From assembly GCA_003991915.1 (NCBI GenBank), contig RQTK01000072.1, positions 397,326 through 461,325 on the forward strand: a DNA stretch of 64,000 bases, written 5' to 3'. Positions within the stretch are counted from its first letter, which is position 1. The number at the start of each line of letters is the position of its first letter. The stretch comes from Elysia chlorotica (lineage: Eukaryota > Mollusca > Gastropoda > Plakobranchidae). The notes under the pieces were generated by a model that saw nothing but the letters and a program-made list of their open reading frames with translations, did no database searches and was not told where the DNA came from. The position numbers were made by a program, and so were the translations under genes. Shown piece by piece: positions 13,201 through 24,041 of this stretch.

Positions 13201-16200
13201 GCACTAAAGAAAAAAACAGTTCTTGACCCCCCCCCTTCCTACCCTTATTTAGTTACTCCCCTAATAAGACGAAAAGCAAAAAATATTTTAACAATCCATA
13301 CCTGCTTGGAAAGATCCTGGCATGACAGTTGGTACCTGCTGCATTCTCGCTGCATGTGGCCGTACTTTCGCTTGAGGTCATCATTGTCCGCCCGCAGTTT
13401 CTCACTTTCCTGGTGGGAAAAACAAAACACAAAACAATAGTGAATACTCATCCTATTTCTGATGAGTCTCAAATGTATGTTTCTATAAATTTTTTAAAAT
13501 ATTTTTAGTTCACCAAGAAATTGTCGGGGTTTATTCATTTTGTTGAACAGCTGTAATTTTAAAAAGTCAGCAAAGGGAAAGATGAAAGAGACACCTTTGG
13601 CAAAAATAACCTACTAAAAGAGGCTGACCTCTTTCTAATAAAAGTCATGTGATGCATGTAAGTCGGCTCATGCAAAACGTTTTTTTTTTTAAATAAATCT
13701 ATGCTCTAGCCTAATCAACAGATTGTTTACAAAAAGAAATACAAGAAATACACACGATTTTGTTTACATTTTTTTTTAGAGAGAAATAGGTCATCCCCAT
13801 TTGTCAAAACCCTACTAATTCCTTTAAAAATGACATTTCTGTAGTGTTTCTATGAACTAAAGAGCTACAAAGAGATCTTGGAATAAATAAATTATAACCC
13901 TCAAACAGGAAGGTGTAGAAAAAATATTTTGGCCTTCAAAAAACCCAACCAATGCTTTTTTTTTCTTTAATGAAAAACTAGCCACAAGTTCTGTGCCCCA
14001 CATAGTGCTAGTGAGCCCACTGACCAGCATGAGGGAGTCCAGCTGCACCGTGGTCTGCTCCAGGTTCTGTAGCGCCGTCTCGTAGTCTTCTCTCTGCTTC
14101 TTCAGTAAAGGCGCCTTCTCCTCTATCTCCTGAAAAACACAATCAAGTACAGCATTTTGAGACACAATGAAAAAAGAAATACATCTACTGTTGTAAATGC
14201 CAAAACTATCTAATTTTCTTTCAACATTTCTGCTGTAAATGCCCAAACTATTTGATTTTCTTGCAATGACAATTAGGTAAAGCATTTCAAGACATAAAAT
14301 AAAATTACAGTCACTGCTGTAAATGCCCAAACTATCTGATTTTCTTGTAAATCAATAAGGTAAAGCACTTCAAATGCCAAAACTATCCAATTTCGCTGAA
14401 TTAAGAAGAAAACATAATTATATAAATGCACTTTCTATAGTACAAGAGTATGTTAAAATAACACCCAATGTTTTCCTATATCAGAATGACAGAGTTCAAA
14501 GGGAAACTCTCATTTCTTGAAAGCCCTTCTGTTTAAATTCTGTCAAAGCAACACACAAAACTGAATTCCAGTCTGTCAATCAACAGAAAGTTTGGGAGTG
14601 CAGGTAGCTTAATTGGTTAGTGCTCTAGTCAGAGGTCTTCAGTTTGAATCTCAGTTGGTGCCTGCTCCATAGAGGATTCTTGGGATGTAAAACTGATCAT
14701 AGCTAATAAAGAAAGTTTTAGAGAAGTCAACCTTCAGAAATGATAACTGAGGATTAAAGACCAAAGAGTTTCCTTGAATAATCAAATAGACCTAACACAT
14801 TTCTTGGAAACTAACCTGGAAGATTTGCTCCATGTAGGAGTTGATTCGCTTGTTCTCCTCCCTCTCCTCTCTCAGCTCTTCTGTTGCCTGCATATATTCG
14901 CTGTAGATCTGTTACAGCAATGGGAATCAGCATTTTTTCAATGGCATCAGATTGAAAATATCAATTTATTACAATACTTATTTTTTGAATGGATAAAGAT
15001 CTCTTGCTAGAAATATGCATGTCATAAAACCCCATATCACGTTGATTCCGTTTGCCTCACTTTAAATTTGAAACCCACAGAAATTTAGTGCAAGTTATAG
15101 ATCTAGTCTATATTATTGAAAAGGCTTTTAGGGGGTTAAGAAGAATATATAGGAAATAGTTCTTGTTAAGGGCCACATCCCAGTGGTGCTAACTGGGTTA
15201 ATTTTTTTTTCTGAACCTATTAGCATTGGCGGCATATTGAATCTCATAATATATCCCATTGACAGACTTTTGAGATCTGAGTCTGACCTATTAATTTTTT
15301 TTTATTGAAAATTTACAGAACATTGGCATCACTGACATTCTTGCATATTTTTATCTTACCTGCGTGAGAGACATGCCCGACTTAAGCAATTTGCTGGTAG
15401 CAGCAGCAGAGGGTGATAGAGACTCGACTGCACTGTCTGACAAAGGTATCGAACCTAGCGAGGCATACAACAACGATAAAATATTAAAAGGCTGCGAGTA
15501 TGCTGCTAGAAACCAATGTCTAGGAAATCATACACATAAATGTTTTAAAAAAACTGCAACAGCTTTCTTTCAAGGCTCATTTGTAAATGTTTACACACTT
15601 TCTGTAAAATTCATTTAAAATTTGAAGAAAGATTAAAATTAATTTCAACTCAAGAAAAGAAAGGCAAATGTTTATATATTGATTCCGTTGAAGCTAGGTA
15701 ATCAAACATGAAAATATTGAGGAACGTTTTTTTTGCAGCCTAAGGGTAAAAAGGTGCAGAAGAATATTTTTGCAGTCCACCTTTCTTGAGTGCGGCCATC
15801 AGCTCATTGGCGTTCTTCAGCTCTGCTTGAAGTTTTCTCACAGTCTCATCTAAAAGAGAGGATAATGTAGACAGAAATGAAACATATCACATGATTAAAA
15901 ATGTATTCCAATATATGTACAGTGTTTACAACAGATAAATTTCATAGCATTTTTTTTTAAAGAAAGAGGGGGTGTGCAGTACCGTGTCAAGGTGTGCTAC
16001 TACTAATGTCTGGCTCACAACTATAAACTTTTTAACTTTAAAATACTCATTGCTCACCCTTTTCTTCTAGTGTTACTTCAAAATTCCTGTTTTCCTCAGC
16101 AACCTTAGATTCCAACTCGGAGTAAGCTGTAAAGAAGAAAACAATACAAAATATAATCATGTCAAAATTATCTTTCACTATATGATTCCTGAAGAGTCTA

Positions 16201-19200
16201 GAGATACATGCCAATCATTCAGGTATCAGGAAATTGTATCATAATTTAGATATTAAAGTAATAAAAGAATGATCCTCATAGTAAAAAAACGTACAGCTCG
16301 CCACTGTATTGAAGAACCATACAAAACAGAGCAATGTTCTCTCGCACGATAGGAAATCTGAGTAGACAAGGACACAGTTTTTTCTTACTTGCCTTGAAAT
16401 TTATAGTTTAATATGATTGGTGGCTTGAGCTGTAAGCAATTTCAAATTTTATATTTGGCTTGCAATCCATAAATCACTATCAGAATTTTTGAATTTTTAT
16501 TACGAGTCACATTAAGTTAATTTGCATTTGCAATCCTTCAGATTTGAAAATGAGAAAGGGAAGAGGCTCATGAAAGGATAAAATAGGAAAGCAGTTAGTG
16601 AATCTTTTACAGTTACCAATGTGTAATATATAGAAACATATTCAAATGGTACAAAACAATCTACACTGATGTGCTGTTAAAAGATCTTCAACCACTGAGA
16701 GACTGATCGAAGACAAGACCTTCATTGTTTTCAAAGGCCTGCTCAATCTCTTTTACTCATTCAAACCTGGGCTCTCATTAAACCTCCAAGTGTCGAAGGT
16801 AAAGGTGTTTCAAGCAGATCTAGATCCACTGAGTGTAAAGACTGTGTATTTTTTTTAAACGAATACTTTATGAGATAGTGTTCAGTCACTTACAAATATA
16901 ATAGAATTATGGCAGGTTTGACAGCTAGCCTAATTAACCAAAACGCCACACAGAAATGAATGTTTACCGGAGATGTTATTGTCCGTCAACACTTTGAGGG
17001 TTAAAAATGTACATTGGCGGGCCTTACAAAATTTAATGGATATAAACTTTATATATAACGTGTAATAACATATTTGTTTCTCAGCATGTAAATATGTCAC
17101 AAAGCTAGTTGGCCTTCTCACCATCGGATGACTCTTTCAGCATCTTCCGCAGTTCTTCAACAGCTCCGTTCAGCTCTGTCACCTGCTCGTCATTCTCATC
17201 AGATGCGGCCTAGAAAATATAAAGTGTCTTAGAAAGACTTGTACAATCTATAAAAGACACCTGAATTTTAAAAACCCTTTTCACCAACTAGACTTTGAAA
17301 AACCCTTTTCACCAACTAGACTTTGATATATATACATACATACCCAGTGAAATGACTGCCTTAATTTACATGAATAACGTTAACTTTTTATAGGTTATTG
17401 TGGAACTTATTGAAGATCTTTAATTTGGATCTGCTCTACTGCCTGGTTGTTAGTAAGGAATTACAAGCTTTAAATCAAATGTAAAACATTTTGAGAACTA
17501 TGAAAAACCAAGCAAAAGAAGTGGAGTTATCAAATGGCATGGACTCCATATACCTGGAATTTAATTATACAAGCTGCTTTTTGACTGCACTTTCTTCACA
17601 CACAAAATACAAACTAATTAATAAAAAACAAAACCTCACCTTGTAGAGTGTAACAAGCCTTTTCTGCACGACAAGCTCCTGTCTGAACTGTTCCTCTATT
17701 TGTACCTGGCCTTCTCTCTCCTGTACAATAACAACAAAGTGAAGAAAAGATATTTTTTTAAAACAAGTACATAAAATGTTTAACCCCACCATCGCAGACA
17801 GTTGGAGAATTATAAATCTCCCTTATCTATTTAAGTCTCAAGAAACCCTCTTGCAATATATATTGAACAAATAAGAAATTGTAGTTTTAATTGAAAAAAA
17901 TTGCTTTAAAAAACACTATGCAATGCATTCTATATATTGATTACATTGTTTGATATTATATAAGCCTTTATCCCAGGTTCACTTAACTGATAGTAATCTT
18001 CAGCCTAAATTCAAGCTTACCTCTTTAAGCTTTTGAAGGGTTGCTTCAAGACGCTCACCCTGCTTCTCCAGTGACTCTTTTAAACTGGTCACAACTGACT
18101 GTAGATGCGTGAGCTGGAAAATATGATTTGTATTTGGCAAAATTAACAAAGATATATGGGAATAAGAAAGATACAGACAGAGAGAGACACAGAGAGAGTT
18201 AGAGGAGAAGGGAATGTAGAAATAGAGAAAGGGGCTTGTGGCATTATTCCCCAGTTTGATATTTTAGTTCTCAGTAATTTAACTTGTAACAAATGATACA
18301 TATTTTACCAAGCCTGAATCATCTAGTCAATTATGTGTGTGTGTGCATATTTGGAGAGAAGGGAGAGAGAACAGAGCCAAGTCCCATGAAATCTTTGCCA
18401 TAAGAATATTGTCAGGGTTCACACCAGACTAACATGTGATTTGTTTCTCCAGAACAAACTCCCCATTCAACACTTACACCTGATGATTTTACCTTCCATG
18501 TAATCTTTGTGAACGGAACCAATTATAGATTTTTAGATTTTCAAGACGACTCCATTTTTATGACAAATAGGAAGATTACAATATTACGGTATAAAGATGT
18601 GCCTGACCTCTTGGGTCTTTTCTTCCAAAGCTGACTGAAGCTCCAGAACATTGCTGGTCTGTGGATAGCGAAACACAACAAGGGTTAATAGAATCATAGA
18701 GATAGCTTCCTTCTCATAGATGGCAAGTAAAAAAGCTCTCAAACTCAATATGAAACATGCATTGATGCAAATATAAAAATAAACACTATATTTACAGTAC
18801 AAGACCTTTGATAAAAACAGAGTGAGTCAAGCAAAAGTCTCTCAAGTAAGTTTTGAGCTTGTTAAATATTTTAAAAAAAGCACACCTCTGTATTGAACTT
18901 TTCTTCATTTTCATAAATGAAGATTATCTCTAACTCTAGATAATATAGCTAGAATTCTACCTGGATGTTTCACACATAACTGCATAAACCTGGTTGTGCT
19001 TACTTTTATCAATTAACTGCTATAATGCCAAATTCAGCCTCAGATACGGAACAATATACTCTCTTTCATGGCTTATAATTTCCTGCCTTATCTACTCATG
19101 TAAACTGAAACCTATTGTGACTATGGTTACTTTCGATAGGTTTGTAAAAAGATTGCAATATTCAGATACCGCATGCTCTAGCTGTGGCATTTTTAAATTG

Positions 19201-22200
19201 TAAATCACTAATGAAGTGATCAAAGAATATATTTTCCACCATGATCATATTACATGGACTGTATGTATGGCTGGGAACCTCGTCTTTCTGACAGATGTAC
19301 AATATTCAGAGACAGTATGCTGTAACTGTGGTATTCTTAATCAGTGTGCTAGCTGTCACCGATGAAGTAATCAAAGAATGCTTTTTTCATCATGATCATG
19401 CTTGACTATACTGTATGGCTACGTACCTTGTCTTTCCTGACGGTGCTGAGCTGGTTTGTCTTCTCGGTGAGTTGCTCATTGTACCACTCCACCTGCTTCT
19501 CCAGTTGGGCCTTCTCCGCCTCCAGCCGCTTCTCTCTGTACTGGAAACAAATAGGACAAAGACAAAATCATCGAACCTGTTATACTACCTATACTGAAAA
19601 CAGAAAAAAGGGTATGTCACTTTCCCACGATTATGTAAATAGTGATTATGTATAATGAAATCTTTGCCATAAGAATATTGTCAGGGTTCACACCAGACTA
19701 ACATGTGATTTGTTTCTCCAGAACAAACTCCCCATTCAACACTTACACCTGATGATTTTACTTTAGAATACACTTTGATATTTTAGTTCTCAGTAATTTA
19801 ACTTGTAACAAATGCTACATATTTTACCAAGCCTGAATCATCTAGTCAATCATGTGTGTGTGCATATTTGGAGAGAAGGGAGAGAGAAACAGAGCCGAGT
19901 CCCATGAAATCTTTGCCATAAGAATATTGTCAGGGTTCACACCAGACTAACATGTGATTTGTTTCTCCAGAACAAATTCCCCATTCAACACTTACACCTG
20001 ATGATTTTACTTTAGAATACACTTTGAAAAAATCACACGTGGTCTTTTCACTCAGGAATAAAAAGCAAACAAAAGCACCTTTCACAGAGTGCACAAGATC
20101 TGCTCTTAGAGAGTGCCAGTTGTGGTCCCTTCCATGTAATCTTTGTGAACGGAACCAATTATAGATTTTTAGATTTTCAAGACGACTCCATTTTTATGAC
20201 AAATAGGAAGATTACAATATTACGGTATAAAGATGTGCCTGACCTCTTGGGTCTTTTCTTCCAAAGCTGACTGAAGCTCCAGAACATTGCTGGTCTGTGG
20301 ATAGCGAAACACAACAAGGGTTAATAGAATCATAGAGATAGCTTCCTTCTCATAGATGGCAAGTAAAAAAGCTCTCAAACTCAATATGAAACATGCATTG
20401 ATGCAAATATAAAAATAAACACTATATTTACAGTACAAGACCTTTGATAAAAACAGAGTGAGTCAAGCAAAAGTCTCTCAAGTAAGTTTTGAGCTTGTTA
20501 AATATTTTAAAAAAAGCACACCTCTGTATTGAACTTTTCTTCATTTTCATAAATGAAGATTATCTCTAACTCTAGATAATATAGCTAGAATTCTACCTGG
20601 ATGTTTCACACATAACTGCATAAACCTGGTTGTGCTTACTTTTATCAATTAACTGCTATAATGCCAAATTCAGCCTCAGATACGGAACAATATACTCTCT
20701 TTCATGGCTTATAATTTCCTGCCTTATCTACTCATGTAAACTGAAACCTATTGTGACTATGGTTACTTTCGATAGGTTTGTAAAAAGATTGCAATATTCA
20801 GATACCGCATGCTCTAGCTGTGGCATTTTTAAATTGTAAATCACTAATGAAGTGATCAAAGAATATATTTTCCACCATGATCATATTACATGGACTGTAT
20901 GTATGGCTGGGAACCTCGTCTTTCTGACAGATGTACAATATTCAGAGACAGTATGCTGTAACTGTGGTATTCTTAATCAGTGTGCTAGCTGTCACCGATG
21001 AAGTAATCAAAGAATGCTTTTTTCATCATGATCATGCTTGACTATACTGTATGGCTACGTACCTTGTCTTTCCTGACGGTGCTGAGCTGGTTTGTCTTCT
21101 CGGTGAGTTGCTCATTGTACCACTCCACCTGCTTCTCCAGTTGGGCCTTCTCCGCCTCCAGCCGCTTCTCTCTGTACTGGAAACAAATAGGACAAAGACA
21201 AAATCATCGAACCTGTTATACTACCTATACTGAAAACAGAAAAAAGGGTATGTCACTTTCCCACGATTATGTAAATAGTGATTATGTATAATTAATTTTT
21301 TAAAATATTTTTTTTATATTTTTATGATTTTTTTTTAGAATATGTTTTTTATGTTCCACCCTCACATTCACAGAACTGAGAAAATTAACCTATTTTGCTT
21401 CACAAAAGAAATTGCTTTGATTCTGTGCCTTTCACTCATTGCCACACACAAAGTAAAAACCAAAACTATAGAACCTGATTTGCCCTCAAGAAACACACAA
21501 AGTTGTAATACAAATGAGAAAAACTCTTAGATATCATACAAGGAAAGCAAGTCCCTTTCTGTTCATATGGCTACAGATTAATTGGCTAATTCAGGCACAG
21601 TCGCAATACTGATTAAGATTTGTTTCCAGTCTCGTTTGGTGCATTGTCTTTTCCATATTGCAGACTCACCTCTCTCGACACTTCAGACGACTGAAGCTCA
21701 CCAAGTTTAACCTGTGCCTCACACTTTTCATTGTTGGCAGCAGTCACTTTCTTGGTCAGTTCCTCAATCTCAGCTGCATGAAAAGAAAATAACGCGGCTT
21801 GTATTTCTTCCTTAAAAAAACTAAAGGGAACTAATGATGACAGGGGAAACCAAAACCAAATTAAAAAAAAAAATCAGTTATTTTTCTCCCAGTTACATGC
21901 ACAAAAGCCTTGAAGTTAATTGGTATTATGTGACTGATCACTGCATATTTATCATCTCCATGTCACAGTGTGAGAGTGACTTAGACTAGACTAGTTTTCA
22001 GTCCATGTTTCCTGTAGGTTTATCATCTCAATATAAAATAAAAACTAACATAAGGAAAAAATAATAGAAAACATGAACCTTTTACTCCTGTGTACTGCTC
22101 CAATTTTATATAACACTTTTTCTTTAATTGATCAGTTGCTATTACCATTAAATCTCTAAAATTTCCAAGAGTTGCCATTGGTTTCTTATTCAAATCCTAG

Positions 22201-24041
22201 AGTTAAAAAATAGTGTTTCTCACATAATACTGAAAACCATGAGAATTTACCATTGAGACGCTCAATATCTTTGCCCCTCTTATTTGCAACAATGCCAAGC
22301 TCTCTTTTCTCTGCTTCTAACACATTGATTGAGCTCTTGTATTCATACTGTAGAAAAAAGAATAAGAAAATTGAATAATTTGTTTGCAAGGGAAAATCTT
22401 AGACTATTAATTTCTAGATGGCAACATATGAACTGTCTCCAATGTAAAATCAATACAAAGTTAGCAAATAAACAGAGCTTGAATCACCAAAGCTTAGTTT
22501 TGAAATTACGATAAAGATATTAATTATTATCAACATCAGTAATGGTGAAGACCACAGAATAACAATATTCATGGAAAAAAACAAAAAACCACATAATAAC
22601 AATATTCATGAAAAGAAAAAGACCACATAAGAAAAAAATTCATGAAAAGAAAAAGACCACAAATATCTATAGCTACGCCATGATACTGTCACAGTACATA
22701 AATATTTCATATCAAACCTCAAGGGACTGAAAGGTGTCTTTCTTTTCTTGCAGTTCTTGAAGAACTTTGTTTGTCGTATCAAACTTTTTCTCTGCATGGA
22801 AAAAGAAATGCAAATTACAATCAGTGAAAATTAAGTCCATGTTGGAAAAAACACACTAGCACTTCTAGTCATCATTATTCAAATGCGCTTATAAAAGAGG
22901 CATTTACGTTTTAAACTCTGTAATTCATTTTCCAAAAATTGTATCAGTCCTGTTCTCTTATGCCACCGCTCCTAATTTTGTAAAAGTGGATATTTTCACA
23001 AAGATAATTCCTAAAATATTTACCCAACTCTTGGAACTTGTTTTGAAGGGTGTTTTTCTGATTTGTCTCAGCTTCTAGCTTCCCATTACTTGTGATCAGC
23101 TGTTTCTCAATATCAAAGTACTGTTGCTCTGAAAACAATGCAGATGAAAAACATAAGATTAAATTTATCCACACACTAAATTCTACAGACAATATAAGTA
23201 GACATTTTTTTTTTATCAAAATCTGACAAATAAAATTAAAAGACTGAACAAAGCAGGGCTGAGGGCATTAAATCTTGTATTGAAATTTATAAGCGTTTGA
23301 AAAGGGAGAGAAACTAAATAATTTTTTACAGTAACTGGTAAGTCTTAAGATCCAAATAAGCCCTATAGACCTGAAATTTGAAAGTAGGTGAATAATTAAC
23401 TAAAGACAAAATAAATTGTACAACTTTATAAAATATAATATTATGACACAGATTTACATCATTTAGCATGGAAGTGGCAGGAGGGATGGCATTAGTCAAA
23501 TGTTAAAAAGTCGGGACACACAATTCAATATTTTTCTTCAATCTTTAAATTTGGGTTTTGAAATTCATCTTAAATCTAAAAATCACTTCAAATGCCAGGG
23601 GTCCCTAGAATGGACGGTATTTTGCTCTTTCTGAACACTCAGCTCAGGTTCAGGCTAGATTATTCATTAGGTCTATAACAGAGAACCCCAAAAATTATTC
23701 ATTGCATTTTAAGAACTTGTATCTAGCCATTCATTCACAAATTTCTCACGTGAATGAATAAGGGACGAATATATCTAGACTAAATCTAGATGTAATTGTA
23801 GATCTAATCTAGATCTAGATCTAGATTTAGAGGGATGCAAAGACGCCGAAAATGAAACTCAGAAAAAATATGCAATATGTGTCTTACCAGAGTTCACTCG
23901 TAGTTTCTCGTACTTTAAATTCAATTGATTGATTTCTGCTACTCTTTGATCAAGTAAAGATGTCACTTTGGTCCGTAATTCTTCCGGCAATTTGTCGATT
24001 TCATTCGTTTCCAACACATTTGAAAGTTCGGCTGCCGCCAT
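1269..24041 (-). CDS. TPR: Nucleoprotein TPR (nuclear pore basket), 5' part, 31 distinct exons
   Basis: TPR is the long coiled-coil filament of the nuclear pore basket, acting in mRNA export and spindle-checkpoint tethering. Exons in transcript order: 23888-24041, 23024-23128, 22718-22791, 22251-22347, 21670-21773, 21063-21167, 20244-20294, 18021-18113, 17640-17720, 17122-17209, 16058-16126, 15781-15849, 15360-15436, 14816-14908, 14025-14129, 13302-13409, 12213-12340, 11280-11381, 10767-10851, 10126-10194, 8695-8885, 8274-8352, 7649-7792, 6879-7052, 6209-6349, 5470-5580, 4976-5051, 4198-4290, 3409-3503, 2896-3048, 1269-1403. A second copy of exons 6 and 7 lies at 19427-19531 and 18608-18658. 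All junctions are GT-AG and all phases agree, giving 1,083 codons without the duplicate. Peptides match human TPR in order throughout, for example QRDMYR, NKRIN, KAPLLKKQRED and AENLKKEKE-like blocks. The protein is almost all Glu/Lys/Gln/Leu coiled coil. The 3' exons, including the acidic tail, are outside the window. Confidence 0.95.
1404..2895. other. TPR intron 30 with SINE insertions
   Basis: Contains a decayed tRNA-headed repeat at about 1590-1720 (minus-sense head GGATTTGAACCCAAGACC) and a nearly intact SINE at 2083-2342. The remainder is AT-rich with nothing recognisable. Confidence 0.7.
2083..2342 (-). repeat. Full-length tRNA-derived SINE
   Basis: It carries all parts of the window's main SINE in reverse. 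On the plus strand these are the 3' tail as GGTTGGGTTGG plus TTTAACGTCCAGCAGCAGC, the core ACTATATAGG, GACGTCTGACAATTTTATG and CTGTCTCAGCCGGTCACATT, then the tRNA-like head ending at 2342. It lies in TPR intron 30 and is antisense to the plus strand only. Confidence 0.8.
4021..4135 (+). repeat. Second tRNA-like SINE family, decayed
   Basis: GTGGTAGTTCAGGATGTCAG with AGAGGTCTGAGATTCAAATC resembles A and B boxes. It is followed by GTTGGTACCTGC and AGAGGATTCTTC. The same order occurs at about 14591-14695, which supports a repeat family distinct from the main SINE. Confidence 0.45.
4976..8885 (-). CDS. TPR: TPR exons 21-27
   Basis: Exons 8695-8885, 8274-8352, 7649-7792, 6879-7052, 6209-6349, 5470-5580 and 4976-5051. 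Exon 21 opens with a Pro/Thr/Ser-rich linker (PATPHVTSTPKQHMPSSS) and returns to coil at DAYKKDRAENE (human ENYKKEKAENE). Exon 23 has LNFATERYKIVQDNVAGYKK (human [20 protein letters not shown]). Exon 24 has VENLKKEKELLRNAERRL. Exon 25's donor lies 8-12 bp from a SINE fragment. Exon 27 covers another non-coil stretch. Confidence 0.92.
5962..6200 (-). repeat. Two abutting partial SINEs next to TPR exon 25
   Basis: The first piece (about 5962-6112) is the SINE core without tail. The second (about 6113-6200) begins with the tail (TTGGGTTGGTTTAACGTCC) and stops at GACGTCTGAC-like sequence, 8-12 bp from the exon 25 donor at 6208. The insertion therefore sits at the edge of a 5' splice site. Confidence 0.7.
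8358..8480. repeat. Short tandem array in TPR intron 21
   Basis: About four degenerate units of roughly 33 bp based on CCAAAATAAAACTTCATGCT and TTTGCTAGCAA, starting six bases past exon 22. Confidence 0.7.
8879..8985. repeat. 48-bp tandem array across TPR exon 21 acceptor
   Basis: The unit starts CAGGAACCTG at 8879, 8927 and 8975 (the last copy partial). The first unit includes the last bases of exon 21 and its acceptor. Each further unit carries a copy of the acceptor neighbourhood (CAGGTTCCTG on the minus strand) inside intron 20. Confidence 0.85.
8986..10125. other. TPR intron 20, no recognisable feature
   Basis: AT-rich intron with a short (CA)n at 10090-10109. No exon or transposon was recognised. 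Confidence 0.6.
10126..14129 (-). CDS. TPR: TPR exons 15-20
   Basis: Exons 14025-14129, 13302-13409, 12213-12340, 11280-11381, 10767-10851 and 10126-10194. Exon 15 begins EIEEKAPLLKKQREDYETA. Exon 17 has the Ser-rich linker SSSEVSSSSIITEKLVTF (human SADISSSSEVISQHLVSY). Exon 18 has NIEELQKQNEKL (human NIEELQQQNQRL). Exon 20 has IVRQRDMYRVL, one of the best conserved TPR blocks. Phases run 0, 0, 2, 2, 0, 0. Confidence 0.93.
14142..14385. repeat. Degenerate tandem array in TPR intron 14
   Basis: Three to four units containing CTGTAAATGCCCAAACTATC, TGATTTTCTTG and AAGCATTTCAAGACA, starting next to exon 15. Confidence 0.7.
14591..14695 (+). repeat. Second tRNA-like SINE family, decayed
   Basis: GTGCAGGTAGCTTAATTGGT and AGAGGTCTTCAGTTTGAATC are tRNA-like boxes, followed by GTTGGTGCCTGC and AGAGGATTCTTGG as in the copy near 4021. 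It lies in TPR intron 14. Confidence 0.45.
14816..18113 (-). CDS. TPR: TPR exons 8-14
   Basis: Exons 18021-18113, 17640-17720, 17122-17209, 16058-16126, 15781-15849, 15360-15436 and 14816-14908. Exon 9 ends QKRLVTLYK (human HIKLSNLYK). Exon 10 holds VEELRKMLKES (human VEELHKLLKEA). Exon 12 has ELKNANELMAALKK (human ELENANDLLSATKR). Exon 13 is a non-coil linker, SPSAAATSKLLKSGMSLTQ, matching human SPTAAAVAKIVKPGMKLTE. Exon 14 has ENKRINSYMEQI (human ENKRINKYLDEI). Phases are consistent throughout. Confidence 0.92.
18608..18658 (-). CDS. TPR: TPR exon 7, second genomic copy
   Basis: Identical to 20244-20294, including both splice sites. It is followed in transcript order by exon 8 (18021-18113, LTHLQSVVTSLKESLEKQ), in phase 0, so this copy is the one adjacent to the rest of the gene. 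Confidence 0.78.
19427..19531 (-). CDS. TPR: TPR exon 6, second genomic copy
   Basis: Identical in sequence and splice sites to 21063-21167, at an offset of exactly 1,636 bp. Because both exons of the pair are phase 0-0, splicing 6-7-6-7 keeps the reading frame and adds 52 residues of coiled coil that the human protein lacks. Whether both copies are used cannot be seen from sequence. The copy could be a real recent duplication, an alternative cassette or an assembly duplicate. Confidence 0.75.
20244..20294 (-). CDS. TPR: TPR exon 7, first genomic copy
   Basis: A 51-bp exon of 17 codons, phase 0 at both ends, encoding TSNVLELQSALEEKTQE. It corresponds to human GNEILELKCNLENKKEE. The donor is GTCAGG and the acceptor CCACAG. 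It is repeated exactly at 18608-18658. Confidence 0.88.
21063..21167 (-). CDS. TPR: TPR exon 6, first genomic copy
   Basis: Thirty-five codons, phase 0 at both ends, starting KRLEAEKAQLEKQVEW and ending TVRKDK. This matches human KRLEQEKELLHSQ...LGREK. The acceptor is a ladder of AGs (CAG AG AG); only the third AG keeps frame with exon 5 (VSRE then KRLE), which is also the human order. The 105-bp exon is repeated exactly at 19427-19531. Confidence 0.9.
21670..23128 (-). CDS. TPR: TPR exons 2-5, N-terminal coiled coil
   Basis: Exons 23024-23128, 22718-22791, 22251-22347 and 21670-21773 join in phases 1, 0, 1, 0. They encode Glu/Lys-rich heptads corresponding to about residues 52-178 of human TPR. 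Exon 5 carries LGELQSSEVSRE, matching human LDELQASDVSVKYRE. Intron 3 contains a short tandem array (22560-22670) of a roughly 34-base unit based on ATTCATGAAAAGAAAAAGACC, lying just downstream of exon 3's donor. Confidence 0.9.
23783..23832. repeat. AGATCT-type short repeat
   Basis: Consecutive and near-consecutive AGATCTAGATCTAG units within TPR intron 1. The same motif is dense in GET3 intron 1. Confidence 0.7.
23888..24041 (-). CDS. TPR: TPR exon 1, start codon and N-terminus
   Basis: The ATG at 24041 opens MAAAELSNVLETNEIDKLPE, which parallels the human TPR start (MAAVLQQVLERTELNKLP). Two upstream in-frame ATGs (24125 and one near 24110) are less likely because nothing upstream resembles the family. 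The exon ends in phase 1 with the donor GTAAG read from 23883-23887. Exon 2 (23024-23128) continues with EQQYFDIEKQ, close to human EQQYFEIEKR, which confirms the splice. Confidence 0.93.

Larger units (their letters stand above)
10195..17639. other. TPR introns 9-19 outside the listed exons
   Basis: Between the listed exons these introns (about 0.2-1.0 kb each) hold a decayed SINE body at about 10280-10400, the two items listed near 14142 and 14591, and a 29-bp tandem pair at about 17271-17328. Otherwise they are AT-rich sequence with nothing recognisable. Confidence 0.6.
18492..19656. repeat. 1,165-bp tandem duplicate, copy 1 (TPR exons 6-7)
   Basis: Identical as far as I compared to 20128-21292, at an offset of 1,636 bp. 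It begins CCTTCCATGTAATC and ends GATTATGTATAAT. It contains one copy each of TPR exons 6 and 7 and their intron. Confidence 0.93.
20128..21292. repeat. 1,165-bp tandem duplicate, copy 2 (TPR exons 6-7)
   Basis: Second copy of 18492-19656. The spacer between them (19657-20127) is itself made of two diverged copies of the sequence at 18256-18491, marked by ATGAAATCTTTGCC and CATGTGATTTGTTTCTCC. These differ by several substitutions, so the duplication history has more than one step. Confidence 0.93.
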
